Shown here: piece by piece, positions 1 to 8,552 of the stretch
Layout of the letters: each line of letters opens with the position of its first letter
Numbering within the stretch: position 1 is the stretch's first letter
Assembly (NCBI RefSeq): GCF_000336575.1
Contig: NZ_AOPO01000001.1
Location: forward strand, 248,001-312,000
Source of the DNA: Vreelandella titanicae BH1
Lineage (GTDB): Bacteria; Pseudomonadota; Gammaproteobacteria; Pseudomonadales; Halomonadaceae
Reading direction: 5' to 3'
Length of the DNA stretch: 64,000 nt
Made by a program: the position numbers and the translations under genes
Notes under the pieces: model-generated
Told to the model about the DNA's origin: nothing
What the model saw: only the letters and a program-made list of their open reading frames with translations
Database searches by the model: none

Positions 1-269
1 AGTTTCAGTAGCCGCCGCCCATAACCCAGCAGCACTTCCCCCTCAGCAGTCAGGCGTACGTGCCGCGCCTCGCGGACAAACAGCGTCTGGCCGAGGATCT
101 CTTCCAGGCGTTTGATCTGCATGCTTAGCGCGGAAGGGGTACGAAACAGCTGCTGGGCGGCGCGGGTGAAGCTGCCGCTCTCCGCAATTGTCACAAAGGT
201 GCGCAGCACCTCGCTATCCAGTAGCGGTAAGGCAACCCGGCTGGGAGCCATGGTCGATAGTTGATTCAT
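1..269 (-). CDS. LysR-family transcriptional regulator, N-terminal part (cut by window edge)
   Basis: The reverse strand reads an open frame from an ATG at 267-269 to the left edge, about 89 residues with no stop. It carries a LysR-type winged-helix DNA-binding domain: LRTFVTIAESGSFTRAAQQL is the first helix pair, and SALSMQIKRLEEILGQTLF holds the recognition helix. The usual LysR sequence has Q-P-S-A-V-S at this turn; here it is RTPSALSMQ. A second in-frame ATG at 249-251 could also be the start, and no strong ribosome binding site separates the two. The ligand-binding half lies outside the window, so the regulated pathway cannot be named. It is divergent from the DUF1127 gene at 457. Confidence 0.85.
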   Translation of the reverse strand, partial: MNQLSTMAPSRVALPLLDSEVLRTFVTIAESGSFTRAAQQLFRTPSALSMQIKRLEEILGQTLFVREARHVRLTAEGEVLLGYGRRLLK

Positions 270-456
270 TCCGCCCACCTTTCAGAAAAACTTAACACTC
301 AGTGTAGATCTTTTCGTTTGATTGATCCAAGGCAAAGTACCAAGCTGATAACCAGAGGTCGCGACCCTCCCACTTATTAATCACTGATCACAGCTGCCCA
401 GTTAGCGCCCAGGCGCCGCTTACTGTACAGCCGTTGTGAATAAAAGGAGGTGCGCG

Positions 457-792
457 ATGAAGTGTGAATGCCCAGCCCAACATGCCCATAACGCCTGGGA
501 AAAAGCTCGCCAATTGGCGCCGCCACCCAAGCCACCAGCACTGCATTTTTACATGCCTGCCATGCCGTCGATGCGGCTAATTCGTGCGCTTGATATGGCC
601 TGGTGGCGTTACCGGCGGCGTTGGCTTTTCCGCCGCCATATACTGCCGCTACTAGCCTACGATGACCACGTACTGTTGGATATTGGCCATTGTCGAGAAG
701 ATATTCTCTGGGCCAACCAGCTCCCATTGAAGGTCGATGCCATTCACGCGCTAGAAGCCCGGCAGAAAAAGCGGCAAGTTCAGCAGGCCTAG
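457..792 (+). CDS. DUF1127 domain small protein
   Basis: This 111-residue basic protein has a C-terminal DUF1127-like segment: WWRYRRRWLFRRHILPLL followed by DHVLLDIGHCREDILWANQLP, which matches the family pattern of an arginine-rich helix and then D-I-G-x-x-R-x-D-I. The open frame extends back to a GTG at 436, but a strong AAGGAGG at 444-450 stands 6 nt before the ATG at 457, so I place the start there. DUF1127 proteins are small and often stress- or phosphate-linked, and some act in RNA turnover; no function is shown here. The N-terminal ~45 residues (cysteines and prolines) are not typical of the family. The gene ends at a strong hairpin shared with the convergent phoX. Confidence 0.75.
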   Translation: MKCECPAQHAHNAWEKARQLAPPPKPPALHFYMPAMPSMRLIRALDMAWWRYRRRWLFRRHILPLLAYDDHVLLDIGHCREDILWANQLPLKVDAIHALEARQKKRQVQQA

Positions 793-798
793 AATCAA

Positions 799-833
799 AA
801 AAGCTTCGAACCTCTCCCAGGTTCGAAGCTTTT
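799..833. terminator. Bidirectional terminator between DUF1127 gene and phoX
   Basis: A perfect 15-bp inverted repeat, AAAAGCTTCGAACCT, loop CTCCC, AGGTTCGAAGCTTTT, lies 6 bp after the stop of the DUF1127 gene. A-runs and T-runs on both flanks suit termination on either strand between convergent genes. Confidence 0.85.
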
Positions 834-900
834 AATGAAGCCCTTAATAGCGTTTTAAGCATCTCATATAGTTACTAAGCTTTGTGCTCAACGCCTGCTT

Positions 901-3036
901 TTAAACTCCTATCGGCCCGCCATCGCGTTTCTGAATAACAACGGTTGACGCCCGAGGGCGTACTTGGCCGCTGGCTGCAACAGTGGCGTCTTGCACTAGC
1001 TCACTACCATCCGCGGGCCAGTTACCCGGGTGCTGAATGTTAATAAACAGCGCGGTTTTATCCGGCGTGGCAAAAATACCTGTCACTTCGCAGCCGTTCG
1101 GCCCTACCGCAAAGCGCTTCAGCTGCTGCTGGTTGCTGCTGTTAATTACCGGGCCGGTGCCTTGAATATCGTCGAGCCCGTTAGGTACCACGGCAAGCAG
1201 TTGGTCGTTGGTGTACTCGGTTACTCCATCATAACCGTTATCGGTTTGGATCCAGAGGATACCCTGACCGTCCTCTCGCTCGTCGAACCAGAGCCCATCG
1301 GGGCTGGCGAACTGATTCATTTCTGTCAGGCCCGAGTGATTATCGGCATCGTCAGCGGCCGCGCCAAACACAAACACTTCCCAAGTAAAGGCGTTGGGCA
1401 ACCGGCTTTCGCGCCAGCGAATAATATGCCCTGCTTCGTTATTGGCGCGAGGGTTGGCGGCATTGGTGGGCGCTAAATCGTAACCAACACCTACTTGTTC
1501 CAGATGCTCACCGTCATTAGTGTAAGTTGGGGTTGTCTCTTCAGCGGTACGCTGAGTGTTATTGGTTAGGGTGAGATACACCTCGCCGGAAGCAGGATCG
1601 ACGGAAGCCCACTCAGGGCGGTCCATTGGCGTGGCACCCAACAAATCCGCTGCATCGCAGGTGTTGATGATGATACCTGCCGCATCGTCGTCGGCTAGCC
1701 CCAACGCCGCCGCCAGCGTGCGGCCATCGCGCGTTTGAGCACTAGGCGTTAGCGGTAGCCACTCACCGCTGCCATCGGCATGGAAACGAGCCACATAGAG
1801 GGTGCCGTTATCCAAATATTTGTTGCCAATGGCAAGACGATCATACTCTTCCCCTGGACGGTTGGCATCGGCGGGATCCCAGGCAGCATCAGAAACATAT
1901 TTATATACGTACTCGTTGCGGGAATCGTGCCCCGAGTAGTAAACCACTGGCTGACCGGCTTCCAGCTTGCCTAACCAACACCCTTCATGGCGGAAACGGC
2001 CAAGTGCCGTACGCTTAACCGCCAATGCATCACTATAGGGGTCGACCTCCACCTGGTAGCCGAACGTGCGTGCTTCGTTGCGATAATCATCTTCAGCACG
2101 CTCGCCGCGCGGGGTAATGTCGAAGCGAGCAAATTCGTCATTCTGTTCAGAGGCGTCTCCCGCCGAAGTATCCCAACCATAGCGGCTTTTAGCGGTGGGA
2201 ATACCAATCCGCGCGTCGTCCTGGAAGCGTTCGCCATGATTAACGAACACATTGGGCCAGTTCTCTTCACAGGCAATATAGGTGCCCCAGGGCGTTACCC
2301 CGTTACCACAGTTATTGTTGGTACCACGGGTTTGGGTACCCTCAGGCGAAAAGCGCGTTTTGACGTAGTCACTGCCCGCCACTGGCCCGGAAAGTTCCAT
2401 CACCGTCGCACTGGTGAGGCGACGGTTATAACGCGAACCCGGCACATGCGTCCATTGGCCGCTGGCGTTCTTTTCGACCTCAACAAGGGTGACACCGTGA
2501 GCGTTGATCTCAGTGCGCGACTCAGCTGCTGGCCGCTGGCCCTCATCCGCATTAGTGGGGCCTCCTTGGGGCGCCCATAGCGCTGCTTGGTCGATATACT
2601 CATTGTTGAGCGCCAGCACAAAACGGCGCGAGGCGTTGTCGGTATCCAGGGCAAAACCGGCCATGCCGTCATGGTGCATGCCCACACTCTCCGCCTGACG
2701 CTCAGCGGTCATCGGCTGTTCAGGCTGCCAAGTAACATTTTGGTTCAGCGGCGTGCCCCACGGCACCAAGACTTGGGCCACATAACCTTCCGGCACCACC
2801 ACGGCATCGGTGCGGGATCCGTGAACCGCCTCAAACGCCAGTGTCAGGGGTGTTTTTTGGTTGCTGCTTGAGGCAAGCGCTTGAGCAGCACCACCAAAAC
2901 TAAGCATCGAGGCAGCCGCCATGCTCAAACCACCGCGCATCACATCACGCCGGGATACATGGCGCGCCAATACTTCCGCGAAAGGTTGGTTGCCGCTGTG
3001 GTTAAGCAGGCGATGATCTTCGATCTCTTTACTCAT
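901..3036 (-). CDS. phoX: PhoX family alkaline phosphatase (Tat-exported)
   Basis: A 711-residue protein of the PhoX/DUF839 family, calcium- and iron-dependent periplasmic phosphomonoesterases that release phosphate from organic esters. The N terminus has a twin-arginine signal (SRRDVMRGG, arginines at 29-30) followed by a hydrophobic stretch ending near ALASSS, so export as a folded protein by Tat is expected. The family hallmark NCGNGVTPWGTYIACEENW lies near residues 242-262, with further blocks such as GLWFDEREDGQGILWIQTD and NIQHPGNWP near the C terminus. Length is normal for PhoX. The gene stands alone and is convergent with the DUF1127 gene. A Pho box 65 bp upstream predicts activation by PhoB under phosphate starvation. 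Confidence 0.93.
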   Translation of the reverse strand: MSKEIEDHRLLNHSGNQPFAEVLARHVSRRDVMRGGLSMAAASMLSFGGAAQALASSSNQKTPLTLAFEAVHGSRTDAVVVPEGYVAQVLVPWGTPLNQNVTWQPEQPMTAERQAESVGMHHDGMAGFALDTDNASRRFVLALNNEYIDQAALWAPQGGPTNADEGQRPAAESRTEINAHGVTLVEVEKNASGQWTHVPGSRYNRRLTSATVMELSGPVAGSDYVKTRFSPEGTQTRGTNNNCGNGVTPWGTYIACEENWPNVFVNHGERFQDDARIGIPTAKSRYGWDTSAGDASEQNDEFARFDITPRGERAEDDYRNEARTFGYQVEVDPYSDALAVKRTALGRFRHEGCWLGKLEAGQPVVYYSGHDSRNEYVYKYVSDAAWDPADANRPGEEYDRLAIGNKYLDNGTLYVARFHADGSGEWLPLTPSAQTRDGRTLAAALGLADDDAAGIIINTCDAADLLGATPMDRPEWASVDPASGEVYLTLTNNTQRTAEETTPTYTNDGEHLEQVGVGYDLAPTNAANPRANNEAGHIIRWRESRLPNAFTWEVFVFGAAADDADNHSGLTEMNQFASPDGLWFDEREDGQGILWIQTDNGYDGVTEYTNDQLLAVVPNGLDDIQGTGPVINSSNQQQLKRFAVGPNGCEVTGIFATPDKTALFINIQHPGNWPADGSELVQDATVAASGQVRPRASTVVIQKRDGGPIGV

Positions 3037-3100
3037 TTTGGTCTCCCCCTGATCGTTTGTAGGTCAACGATTGAACGTTAGGAGACACTAAAGAAGCTTA

Positions 3101-3118
3101 ATGACAGCACGATGACGG
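3101..3118 (-). promoter_or_regulatory. Pho box upstream of phoX
   Basis: Reverse-strand CCGTCATCGTGCTGTCAT has two heptamers (CCGTCAT and CTGTCAT) in direct repeat, 11 bp apart, as in the PhoB consensus CTGTCATAWAWCTGTMAY. Thirteen of the 14 half-site positions match. It lies 65 bp before the phoX start and closely resembles two more sites in this window, before phnS and before the HAD gene. Confidence 0.75.
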
Positions 3119-3193
3119 AGCGCCTGCATTTATATGAAGAAAGGTCGAATGCTAGGACCTGTTGAGGAATGCCTGCAACTCTGCTAAATTAAC

Positions 3194-3212
3194 GCTAATA
3201 GTTATCATTAAC
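3194..3212 (+). promoter_or_regulatory. Fur box upstream of hemP
   Basis: GCTAATAGTTATCATTAAC matches 14 of 19 positions of the Fur consensus GATAATGATAATCATTATC. It ends 17 bp before the hemP start, over the likely promoter, so iron-replete repression of the haem locus is expected. Confidence 0.7.
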
Positions 3213-3229
3213 ATAGGAGTTACTCTCTC

Positions 3230-3412
3230 ATGCAGTTACCCGCTAAGGGCACTGGCCAGGGAGATACGTCGGCCTCGACGACCCGCGAGGTGGCCCACGA
3301 GGTGAATAGCAGAGAATTACTTGGCAACTCAGATCAATTGGTTATCCACCATGAACAGCGCCGCTATGTGTTGCGCCGTACTAAAAGCGGCAAGTTAATT
3401 CTTAACGCCTAA
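3230..3412 (+). CDS. hemP: Hemin uptake protein HemP
   Basis: A 60-residue protein whose C-terminal half, LLGNSDQLVIHHEQRRYVLRRT then SGKLILNA, fits the HemP/HmuP family (LLGG...L.I.H.G..Y.LR.T..GKLILTK). HemP/HmuP proteins are small cytosolic factors needed for haem receptor expression in several proteobacteria. The N-terminal 25 residues are polar and variable, as usual. TAGGAG at 3214-3219 serves the ATG at 3230. The gene leads the haem locus and sits directly behind a Fur box, the usual place for hemP. Family membership is clear; its molecular action here is inferred from homologues. Confidence 0.9.
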   Translation: MQLPAKGTGQGDTSASTTREVAHEVNSRELLGNSDQLVIHHEQRRYVLRRTKSGKLILNA

Positions 3413-3531
3413 AGCTCTTAATATTTCAGCCCCTGATTAATTTAAAGACTTATACAGCAAAGCCAGCCAGGTAGCCCATCGCACCCAGCCAGCGACCTCT
3501 TCCACTTATCCCTGTTGGAAATCTCTGGCTT

Positions 3532-5508
3532 ATGAACCACACACGCGCTTTTGGTGGCCTCTTTTTAACGCTGCTTCCACTGTTAACCGCCCAAGCAGAC
3601 GACGCCGAGCTTAACCCAGTGACGGTCACCGGCACCCGGGCGCCTACTGACCTTTCCCGGGCACCGCTGATTATCGATATTATTGATCGCGATGACGCTG
3701 TGCTGGCCACCGCCAGCCGGGTTGAAGACGTACTTAGCCGCCAACCCGGCCTGCATGTGGCTGGCCAAGGGCGCCGAAATGGCCAAACCTTAAGTATGCG
3801 CGGCTTTGGCAGCAAAGGGGTGCTGGTGCGTTTGGATGGCGTTCGTCAGGATATCTCCACCGGCCACATCGGTAACTTCTTTCTCGACCCTGGCTTGATT
3901 CAAGAAGTACAGATAGCACGCGGTGCGCTCTCCAGCTTGTACGGCAGCAATGCCATGGGCGGTGTCGTCAGCTTCACCAGTGTGAATGCCAACGACCTGC
4001 TTGCCCCCGGCGAAGATAGCGGCGTACGCCTTTCCGTAGGCGGTGCGACGGCCAGCGACGAAATGCGGGGGAGCCTGACTGGCTTCGGCCGCCGCAATAC
4101 CGCCAACGGCCTGGTGGATGGCCTGTTTTCAATCGGCCGCAGTGAATCCGGCGATATTCGCCGCGCCGGGGGCGATGAAGCCGAAGAGGATGCAACGCTC
4201 AATAGTCTGCTGCTAAAAGGCGGTTGGGAGCCAAACGACGACCAGCGGGTATTTATCAGCTGGCAGCACTACGACGAACGCGCCACCCAGCCCGCCAACC
4301 CACAACAGCTTTCAACCGATGCCAGCAATCCGCTGCGCGACCGCGATGTGGAAAGCAACAACGTCCAGTTGGGCCACCGCTGGCAGCCCAGCGCTGCCAC
4401 CGAAGTCACTTCGCAGCTTACCTTTAGCCAGCAGGATATCGACGAGCCCGAGGCCAACCGCACCCTAGAGCGCGTCGGGCTTCAGAGCGACGGCTTCCAC
4501 ACTATGGATCACGGCTGGCTCTCGCAAACGCTGGTGTTCGGTGCCGAACTGGAGCAGGCCCGCCAACGGCCAAGTGGCGATGCCAATGGCTTTCCTAAAG
4601 CCGATATCGATACCCAGTCAGCCTATCTCGACACTACTCTTACCGCTGGGCGCTATTTAGCCGATGGCGGCGCCGGGCAGTTTGATATTGGCCTGGGAGC
4701 CCGCTACGACCGTTACGACGCCAGCGGCCAAAATGAATCCGATAGCGTCCACGACCAAGTGTCACCGCGCTTTCGTCTTGCCTGGCGGCCCGATGACGCC
4801 TTGATGCTGTTTTCGGGCTACGCTGAGGCCTTCCGCGCTCCTAGCCTATCCGAGCTTTACGCCAACGAGCGCCACTTTGCCGGTTTCTGCGCCGGGCCAG
4901 CCTTCTGCACACCGGACAATTACTGGATTCCCAACCCTAGTCTCTCGCCTGAATCTAGCCACACCTGGGAAAGCGGCGTGGTCTGGCATCAGGGCGACTG
5001 GCAGGTTCGTGCCAGCTACTTCGATACTCGCGCCGACGATTTTATCGACACCCACGTCGACATCATGGCGGGCACCACCCAGGCAGTGAACGTTCAGCGC
5101 GCCCAGCTGTGGGGCTATGACGCCCGGGTGACCTGGCAGCCCAGCGCCTTCCCGCTTCTTACAAGCTTTGTGGGTCTTTCGGAAGTCTCCGGTAAAGACC
5201 GCGATTCTGGCGAGCCCCTAGGCAGTCAAACACCGTTGGAAGCCACCCTGGGAAGCGAGGTGGTTCTGTATAACAGCGATATCCGCCTGGGCTGGCAAGC
5301 GCGTTTTGCCCAATCTTTCGATAAGCAGGGCGATGACGAGCGCCTGCCCGGCTATGGGTTGCACGATGTGCATCTCGCTTGGCAAATCACCCCGGCCGTG
5401 GATACCTCGCTGCGCCTTGCCAATATTGGCGACAAGGTGTGGTACCGCCCCGACGGCAGCCTGGGCGATGGGCGCAGCCTGTTCGCCACCCTCAACTGGC
5501 AGTGGTAA
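3532..5508 (+). CDS. hmuR: TonB-dependent haem/haemoglobin outer membrane receptor
   Basis: A 658-residue outer membrane receptor that would import haem with TonB/ExbBD energy. Visible in order are a signal peptide (about 1-22, ending TAQA), a TonB box (PVTVTGTR, ~29-36), a plug domain (~45-150, with QTLSMRGFGSKGVLVRLDGV and the SSLYGSNAMGGVVSF region) and a 22-strand barrel ending in aromatic NWQW. Haem-receptor motifs FRAPSLSELY (~433-442) and NPSLSPE (~468-474) are present, with the expected region between them. It belongs to the haemoglobin/transferrin/lactoferrin receptor group. The Shine-Dalgarno before 3532 is weak (TTGGAAAT). It is followed by hmuS after 31 bp. The hmuR symbol is used by context; hemR, phuR or hutA-type naming would fit equally. 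Confidence 0.9.
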   Translation: MNHTRAFGGLFLTLLPLLTAQADDAELNPVTVTGTRAPTDLSRAPLIIDIIDRDDAVLATASRVEDVLSRQPGLHVAGQGRRNGQTLSMRGFGSKGVLVRLDGVRQDISTGHIGNFFLDPGLIQEVQIARGALSSLYGSNAMGGVVSFTSVNANDLLAPGEDSGVRLSVGGATASDEMRGSLTGFGRRNTANGLVDGLFSIGRSESGDIRRAGGDEAEEDATLNSLLLKGGWEPNDDQRVFISWQHYDERATQPANPQQLSTDASNPLRDRDVESNNVQLGHRWQPSAATEVTSQLTFSQQDIDEPEANRTLERVGLQSDGFHTMDHGWLSQTLVFGAELEQARQRPSGDANGFPKADIDTQSAYLDTTLTAGRYLADGGAGQFDIGLGARYDRYDASGQNESDSVHDQVSPRFRLAWRPDDALMLFSGYAEAFRAPSLSELYANERHFAGFCAGPAFCTPDNYWIPNPSLSPESSHTWESGVVWHQGDWQVRASYFDTRADDFIDTHVDIMAGTTQAVNVQRAQLWGYDARVTWQPSAFPLLTSFVGLSEVSGKDRDSGEPLGSQTPLEATLGSEVVLYNSDIRLGWQARFAQSFDKQGDDERLPGYGLHDVHLAWQITPAVDTSLRLANIGDKVWYRPDGSLGDGRSLFATLNWQW

Positions 5509-5539
5509 ATCCACGCAGTCAACCCGATAGAGGTGCGTC

Positions 5540-6595
5540 ATGATTACATCCCAACAGATCGCGATTATCGAAGCCTTTGACGCGGCGCGCGCCGCGCAGC
5601 CGCGGCTACCTGCGATTGAGATTGCCGAACGCTTATCGATCAGTGAAGGCGAGCTGCAGGCCGCTCGTTTAGGGCGCGACGTATGGACGCTGCCGCTCTC
5701 GCCCAGCGATATCGCCGCCTACCTGCCCCAACTGGGGCGGGTTAAAGCGTTGACCCGTTCCCGGCTGGCCGTGCTAGAGCAAACCGGCGACTACCCTGAA
5801 CTTAGCGGCGGGCCACAAACAGGCCTGTTACTCAACCCAGGTGGCCTGGATCTACGCTTGCTCTATACGAGCTGGCACTGGGCCTGCCTGATTCGTGATT
5901 CTATGCCTGCCACCAGTACTCAAGAGGCGCAGTGGCGCTGGAGCCTGCAGATATTCAATCAACATGGCTGCGCCGTTCACAAATGCTTTGCCCTGGAGAA
6001 CCCACTGCCGCGTCCCTGGGGTGCCTTAGCGGCCTTGGGCACTCGGGATACGCCAGCGTTTACCCAGAGCATGCCTCGCTTGAAGCGCCCACTGCCCGAA
6101 GCGCCGACCCTCGCTAGCGAGTGGGGCGCGATGCGCGATGTGCACCAGTTCTTTGCCCTCCTCCAGCGCCATCATCTGGAGCGTATTGAGGCCAACCAGT
6201 TAATGGAGGGACGCTATACCCAAACGCTGCCCGTCAATGCCCTGGAAACAGTGCTTCAGCACGCCAGCCTTCGCGCGCTGCCGTTGATGCTGTTTGTCGC
6301 TAGCCCCGGCTGCGTGCAGATCCACACCGGCACATTGCCCACCCCTCAACGCGCCCACGGCTGGCTGAATCTATTTGGCGAGCAGTTCACCCTGCACCTT
6401 GATGACACTGCGATTGACCAAGTATGGCAAGTCAGCAAGCCCAACCGAGACGGCGGCGTGACCAGCATTGAAGCCTTCGATGCCGAAGGCTCGCTAGTGC
6501 TGCAACTTTACGCGGAACGCCAGGAAGGCCGCGTTGAGCGTCGCGAGTGGCGGCAATTGCTGGATGTACTCGGCAGCCAAGAGGCGGTGGCATGA
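5540..6595 (+). CDS. hmuS: Hemin-degrading factor HmuS
   Basis: A 351-residue cytoplasmic protein of the HmuS/ChuS/PhuS family, which binds incoming haem and either degrades it or passes it to a haem oxygenase. The family has two tandem copies of one fold. Both are seen here: the N-terminal copy runs to ~170, and the C-terminal copy carries GCVQIHTG (~256), WLNLFGEQFTLHLDD and the ending VERREWRQLLDVL. AGAGGTG stands before the ATG at 5540. The gene lies between the receptor and the ABC transporter, and its stop overlaps the hmuT start (ATGA), so the products are translationally coupled. Whether this member degrades haem or only chaperones it cannot be told from sequence. Confidence 0.92.
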   Translation: MITSQQIAIIEAFDAARAAQPRLPAIEIAERLSISEGELQAARLGRDVWTLPLSPSDIAAYLPQLGRVKALTRSRLAVLEQTGDYPELSGGPQTGLLLNPGGLDLRLLYTSWHWACLIRDSMPATSTQEAQWRWSLQIFNQHGCAVHKCFALENPLPRPWGALAALGTRDTPAFTQSMPRLKRPLPEAPTLASEWGAMRDVHQFFALLQRHHLERIEANQLMEGRYTQTLPVNALETVLQHASLRALPLMLFVASPGCVQIHTGTLPTPQRAHGWLNLFGEQFTLHLDDTAIDQVWQVSKPNRDGGVTSIEAFDAEGSLVLQLYAERQEGRVERREWRQLLDVLGSQEAVA

Positions 6596-7515
6596 ACGCA
6601 AAACGCCTGATGCGCCGCTCACTGGCAGTACTGCTGATGGGGTGGCTAACCACCGGGGCCGCATTGGCCAGCGAACGCTGGGTGGTGCTTGGTGGCGATA
6701 TCGCGGAAACCCTGGCCGCGTTAGATGCCGATATCAATGTCATTGCTCGGGATGACACAGTCGTGCATCCACCCGCCATGGCGGAGCTGCCCTCGGTGGG
6801 TTACCTGCGCCAGCTCTCCGCTGAAAGCGTCCTATCGGTTAAACCTGACCAGGTGTTAGCCGCCGGGCACGCAGGCCCCAAGGAAGTGCTGGAGCAGCTA
6901 GCGGCTGTCGGTGTCAGCGTAGAGATTATCAACGCCCCACCCTCCCTCAATGCCATTGCCGATAAAGTCCGCGCCGTCGGCCAATTAACTGACCGTCGCG
7001 ACGCGGCAGGAACCTTGGCAGACACCTTGAACGAGAAACTTGACCGGCTAGCCAACCTGCCCGCCCTACCGACGACCCGCGCGATGTTTATCATGCAGCA
7101 TAGCGGCTTAACACCCCGGGCGGCGGGCAGCGATACCGCAGCACATAGCGCGCTCGAAGCGGTGGGCCTGGCAAATGCCTTCGCCGAGATGCAGGGCTAC
7201 CACAGCGTGGGTGCCGAAGCCCTGGCCCGGCAAGCACCGGAGGTTGTGATTGTCTCCGAGCGGGGCTTGGCGGCAATGGGTGGCGAAGCCGCGCTATGGC
7301 AGTTACCCGGTATGGCGTTAACCCCCGCAGGCCGAGAGCAGCAGTTGATTGTCATTGATGACCAAGCGCTGCTTGGCTTTGGCCCGCGCACGCCCGATCA
7401 GCTACTCACCCTGCACCAGGAAGTTGAAGCGCTATTGGGCGCACCGACTAGCGCCCAGGCTAATTCTGTCCAAAACAGTTCCGTTCAAAACAGCACCGCC
7501 CAGCTAAGCCCATGA
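6592..7515 (+). CDS. hmuT: Haem ABC transporter, periplasmic haem-binding protein HmuT
   Basis: A 307-residue class III substrate-binding protein that would carry haem from the receptor to HmuUV. A signal peptide covers ~1-25 (RRSLAVLLMGWLTTGAALA). The mature part has the family pattern VVLGGDIAETLAAL, then VGYLRQLSAESVLSVKPDQVLA, ...APPSLNAIADKVRAVGQL, and the C-lobe QLPGMALTPAG with DDQALLGFGPRTP. The open frame begins earlier (GTG 6547), but the ATG at 6592 overlaps the hmuS stop and starts the signal peptide. An odd C-terminal tail after EALLGAPTS is low in complexity (NSVQNSSVQNSTAQLSP), from a 15-bp tandem duplication. Its stop overlaps the hmuU start by 4 bp. Confidence 0.92.
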   Translation: MNAKRLMRRSLAVLLMGWLTTGAALASERWVVLGGDIAETLAALDADINVIARDDTVVHPPAMAELPSVGYLRQLSAESVLSVKPDQVLAAGHAGPKEVLEQLAAVGVSVEIINAPPSLNAIADKVRAVGQLTDRRDAAGTLADTLNEKLDRLANLPALPTTRAMFIMQHSGLTPRAAGSDTAAHSALEAVGLANAFAEMQGYHSVGAEALARQAPEVVIVSERGLAAMGGEAALWQLPGMALTPAGREQQLIVIDDQALLGFGPRTPDQLLTLHQEVEALLGAPTSAQANSVQNSSVQNSTAQLSP

Positions 7516-8552
7516 TAGCCATTCTTAACACTGACCGTTTCCGGGTGCGGCTGCCGGTTAGTCGCACTACCCGCGTGCTCGTCGGATTAACCGCTACGCT
7601 GCTGCTGGCCTTAGCTTGGGCGGCCGCCTCTGGCGCGCTGGGCATCTCCCCGTGGGAAGTACTCCGCGGCCAAGCCGATCCGCTCAGTATTCAGGTGTGG
7701 TGGCAACTGCGACTGCCGCGCTTACTGCTGGGCGTGGCGGTCGGTGCAATGCTTGCCGGTAGCGGCGCCGCCATGCAGGGGCTGTTTCGTAACCCGCTGG
7801 CCGACCCCACCCTGCTCGGCCTTGCCAGTGGTGCGGGGCTATTTGTAGCGCTGTGGATTGTGCTCTTTCAAGACAGCGGTGCCAGCAGCCTTTACGGTCA
7901 GTTTGCGGCAGGTTTCCTGGGCGCCTTATGCGTCTGTTTGATCGTATTTGGCATTGCCAAGCGCCAGGGCGGCGGCAGTGCCGCTGTGATGACCCTGTTA
8001 CTGGCTGGTTTGGCCATCAACACCCTAGCCGGGGCTGGCGGTGGGGTTCTAGCCTTTATCGCTAGCGATGAGCAGCTTCGCCAGCTTAGTTTATGGGGCA
8101 TGGGCACGCTGACTAACGCCCTGTGGCGCACCACGGCGCTCGCCCTGGTACTGATTGCCGCTGCTCTGTGGCTGTTAATGCGTAGCGCTCGTGAACTCGA
8201 CCTGCTCCAGCTAGGCGAAGCTACCGCGCATGCGGCGGGGCTGGATGCAAGCCGCCTAAAACGCCGGGTAGTGGTCGCTACCTCACTGGGCGTAGGTCTG
8301 TGTGTAGCGCTAACGGGAGTGATTGGCTTTTTAGGTCTGCTAGTGCCCCACTGCCTGCGGCTCTGGCTGGGCCCCGGACACCGGCTGCTGCTACCCGCCT
8401 CGATGTTAGGCGGCGCGCTGCTGCTGGTCGTCGCTGATACGCTAGCCCGCACCGTCGCTGCCCCGGCGGAGATACCCGTCGGGCTACTCACCAGTCTGCT
8501 GGGCGGCCCCTACTTCCTGTACCTACTGATGCGCAGGAACCGAGCATGCTAA
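7512..8552 (+). CDS. hmuU: Haem ABC transporter permease HmuU
   Basis: A 346-residue FecCD/BtuC-family inner membrane permease with about ten hydrophobic segments. Family landmarks are RLPRLLLGVAVGAMLAGSGA and MQGLFRNPLADPTLLGLASG near the N-terminal third, and GVIGFLGLLVPHCLRLWLGP followed by AEIPVGLLTSLLGGPYFLYL near the end. It would form a dimer that takes haem from HmuT and is driven by HmuV. ATGA overlap with hmuT and a 7-bp overlap with hmuV show a tightly coupled operon. Confidence 0.94.
   Translation: MIAILNTDRFRVRLPVSRTTRVLVGLTATLLLALAWAAASGALGISPWEVLRGQADPLSIQVWWQLRLPRLLLGVAVGAMLAGSGAAMQGLFRNPLADPTLLGLASGAGLFVALWIVLFQDSGASSLYGQFAAGFLGALCVCLIVFGIAKRQGGGSAAVMTLLLAGLAINTLAGAGGGVLAFIASDEQLRQLSLWGMGTLTNALWRTTALALVLIAAALWLLMRSARELDLLQLGEATAHAAGLDASRLKRRVVVATSLGVGLCVALTGVIGFLGLLVPHCLRLWLGPGHRLLLPASMLGGALLLVVADTLARTVAAPAEIPVGLLTSLLGGPYFLYLLMRRNRAC

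Noticed and set aside
377..862. Antisense 161-codon open frame over the DUF1127 gene
   Set aside because: It lies across a gene with a strong ribosome site and family motif and across the terminator, and has no recognisable domain.
1987..2580. Long open frames opposite phoX
   Set aside because: They are frame shadows of a GC-rich conserved gene; no ribosome site or protein family.
7898..8491. 197-codon antisense frame in hmuU
   Set aside because: Shadow of a membrane protein gene; composition is arginine/serine-rich without domain.
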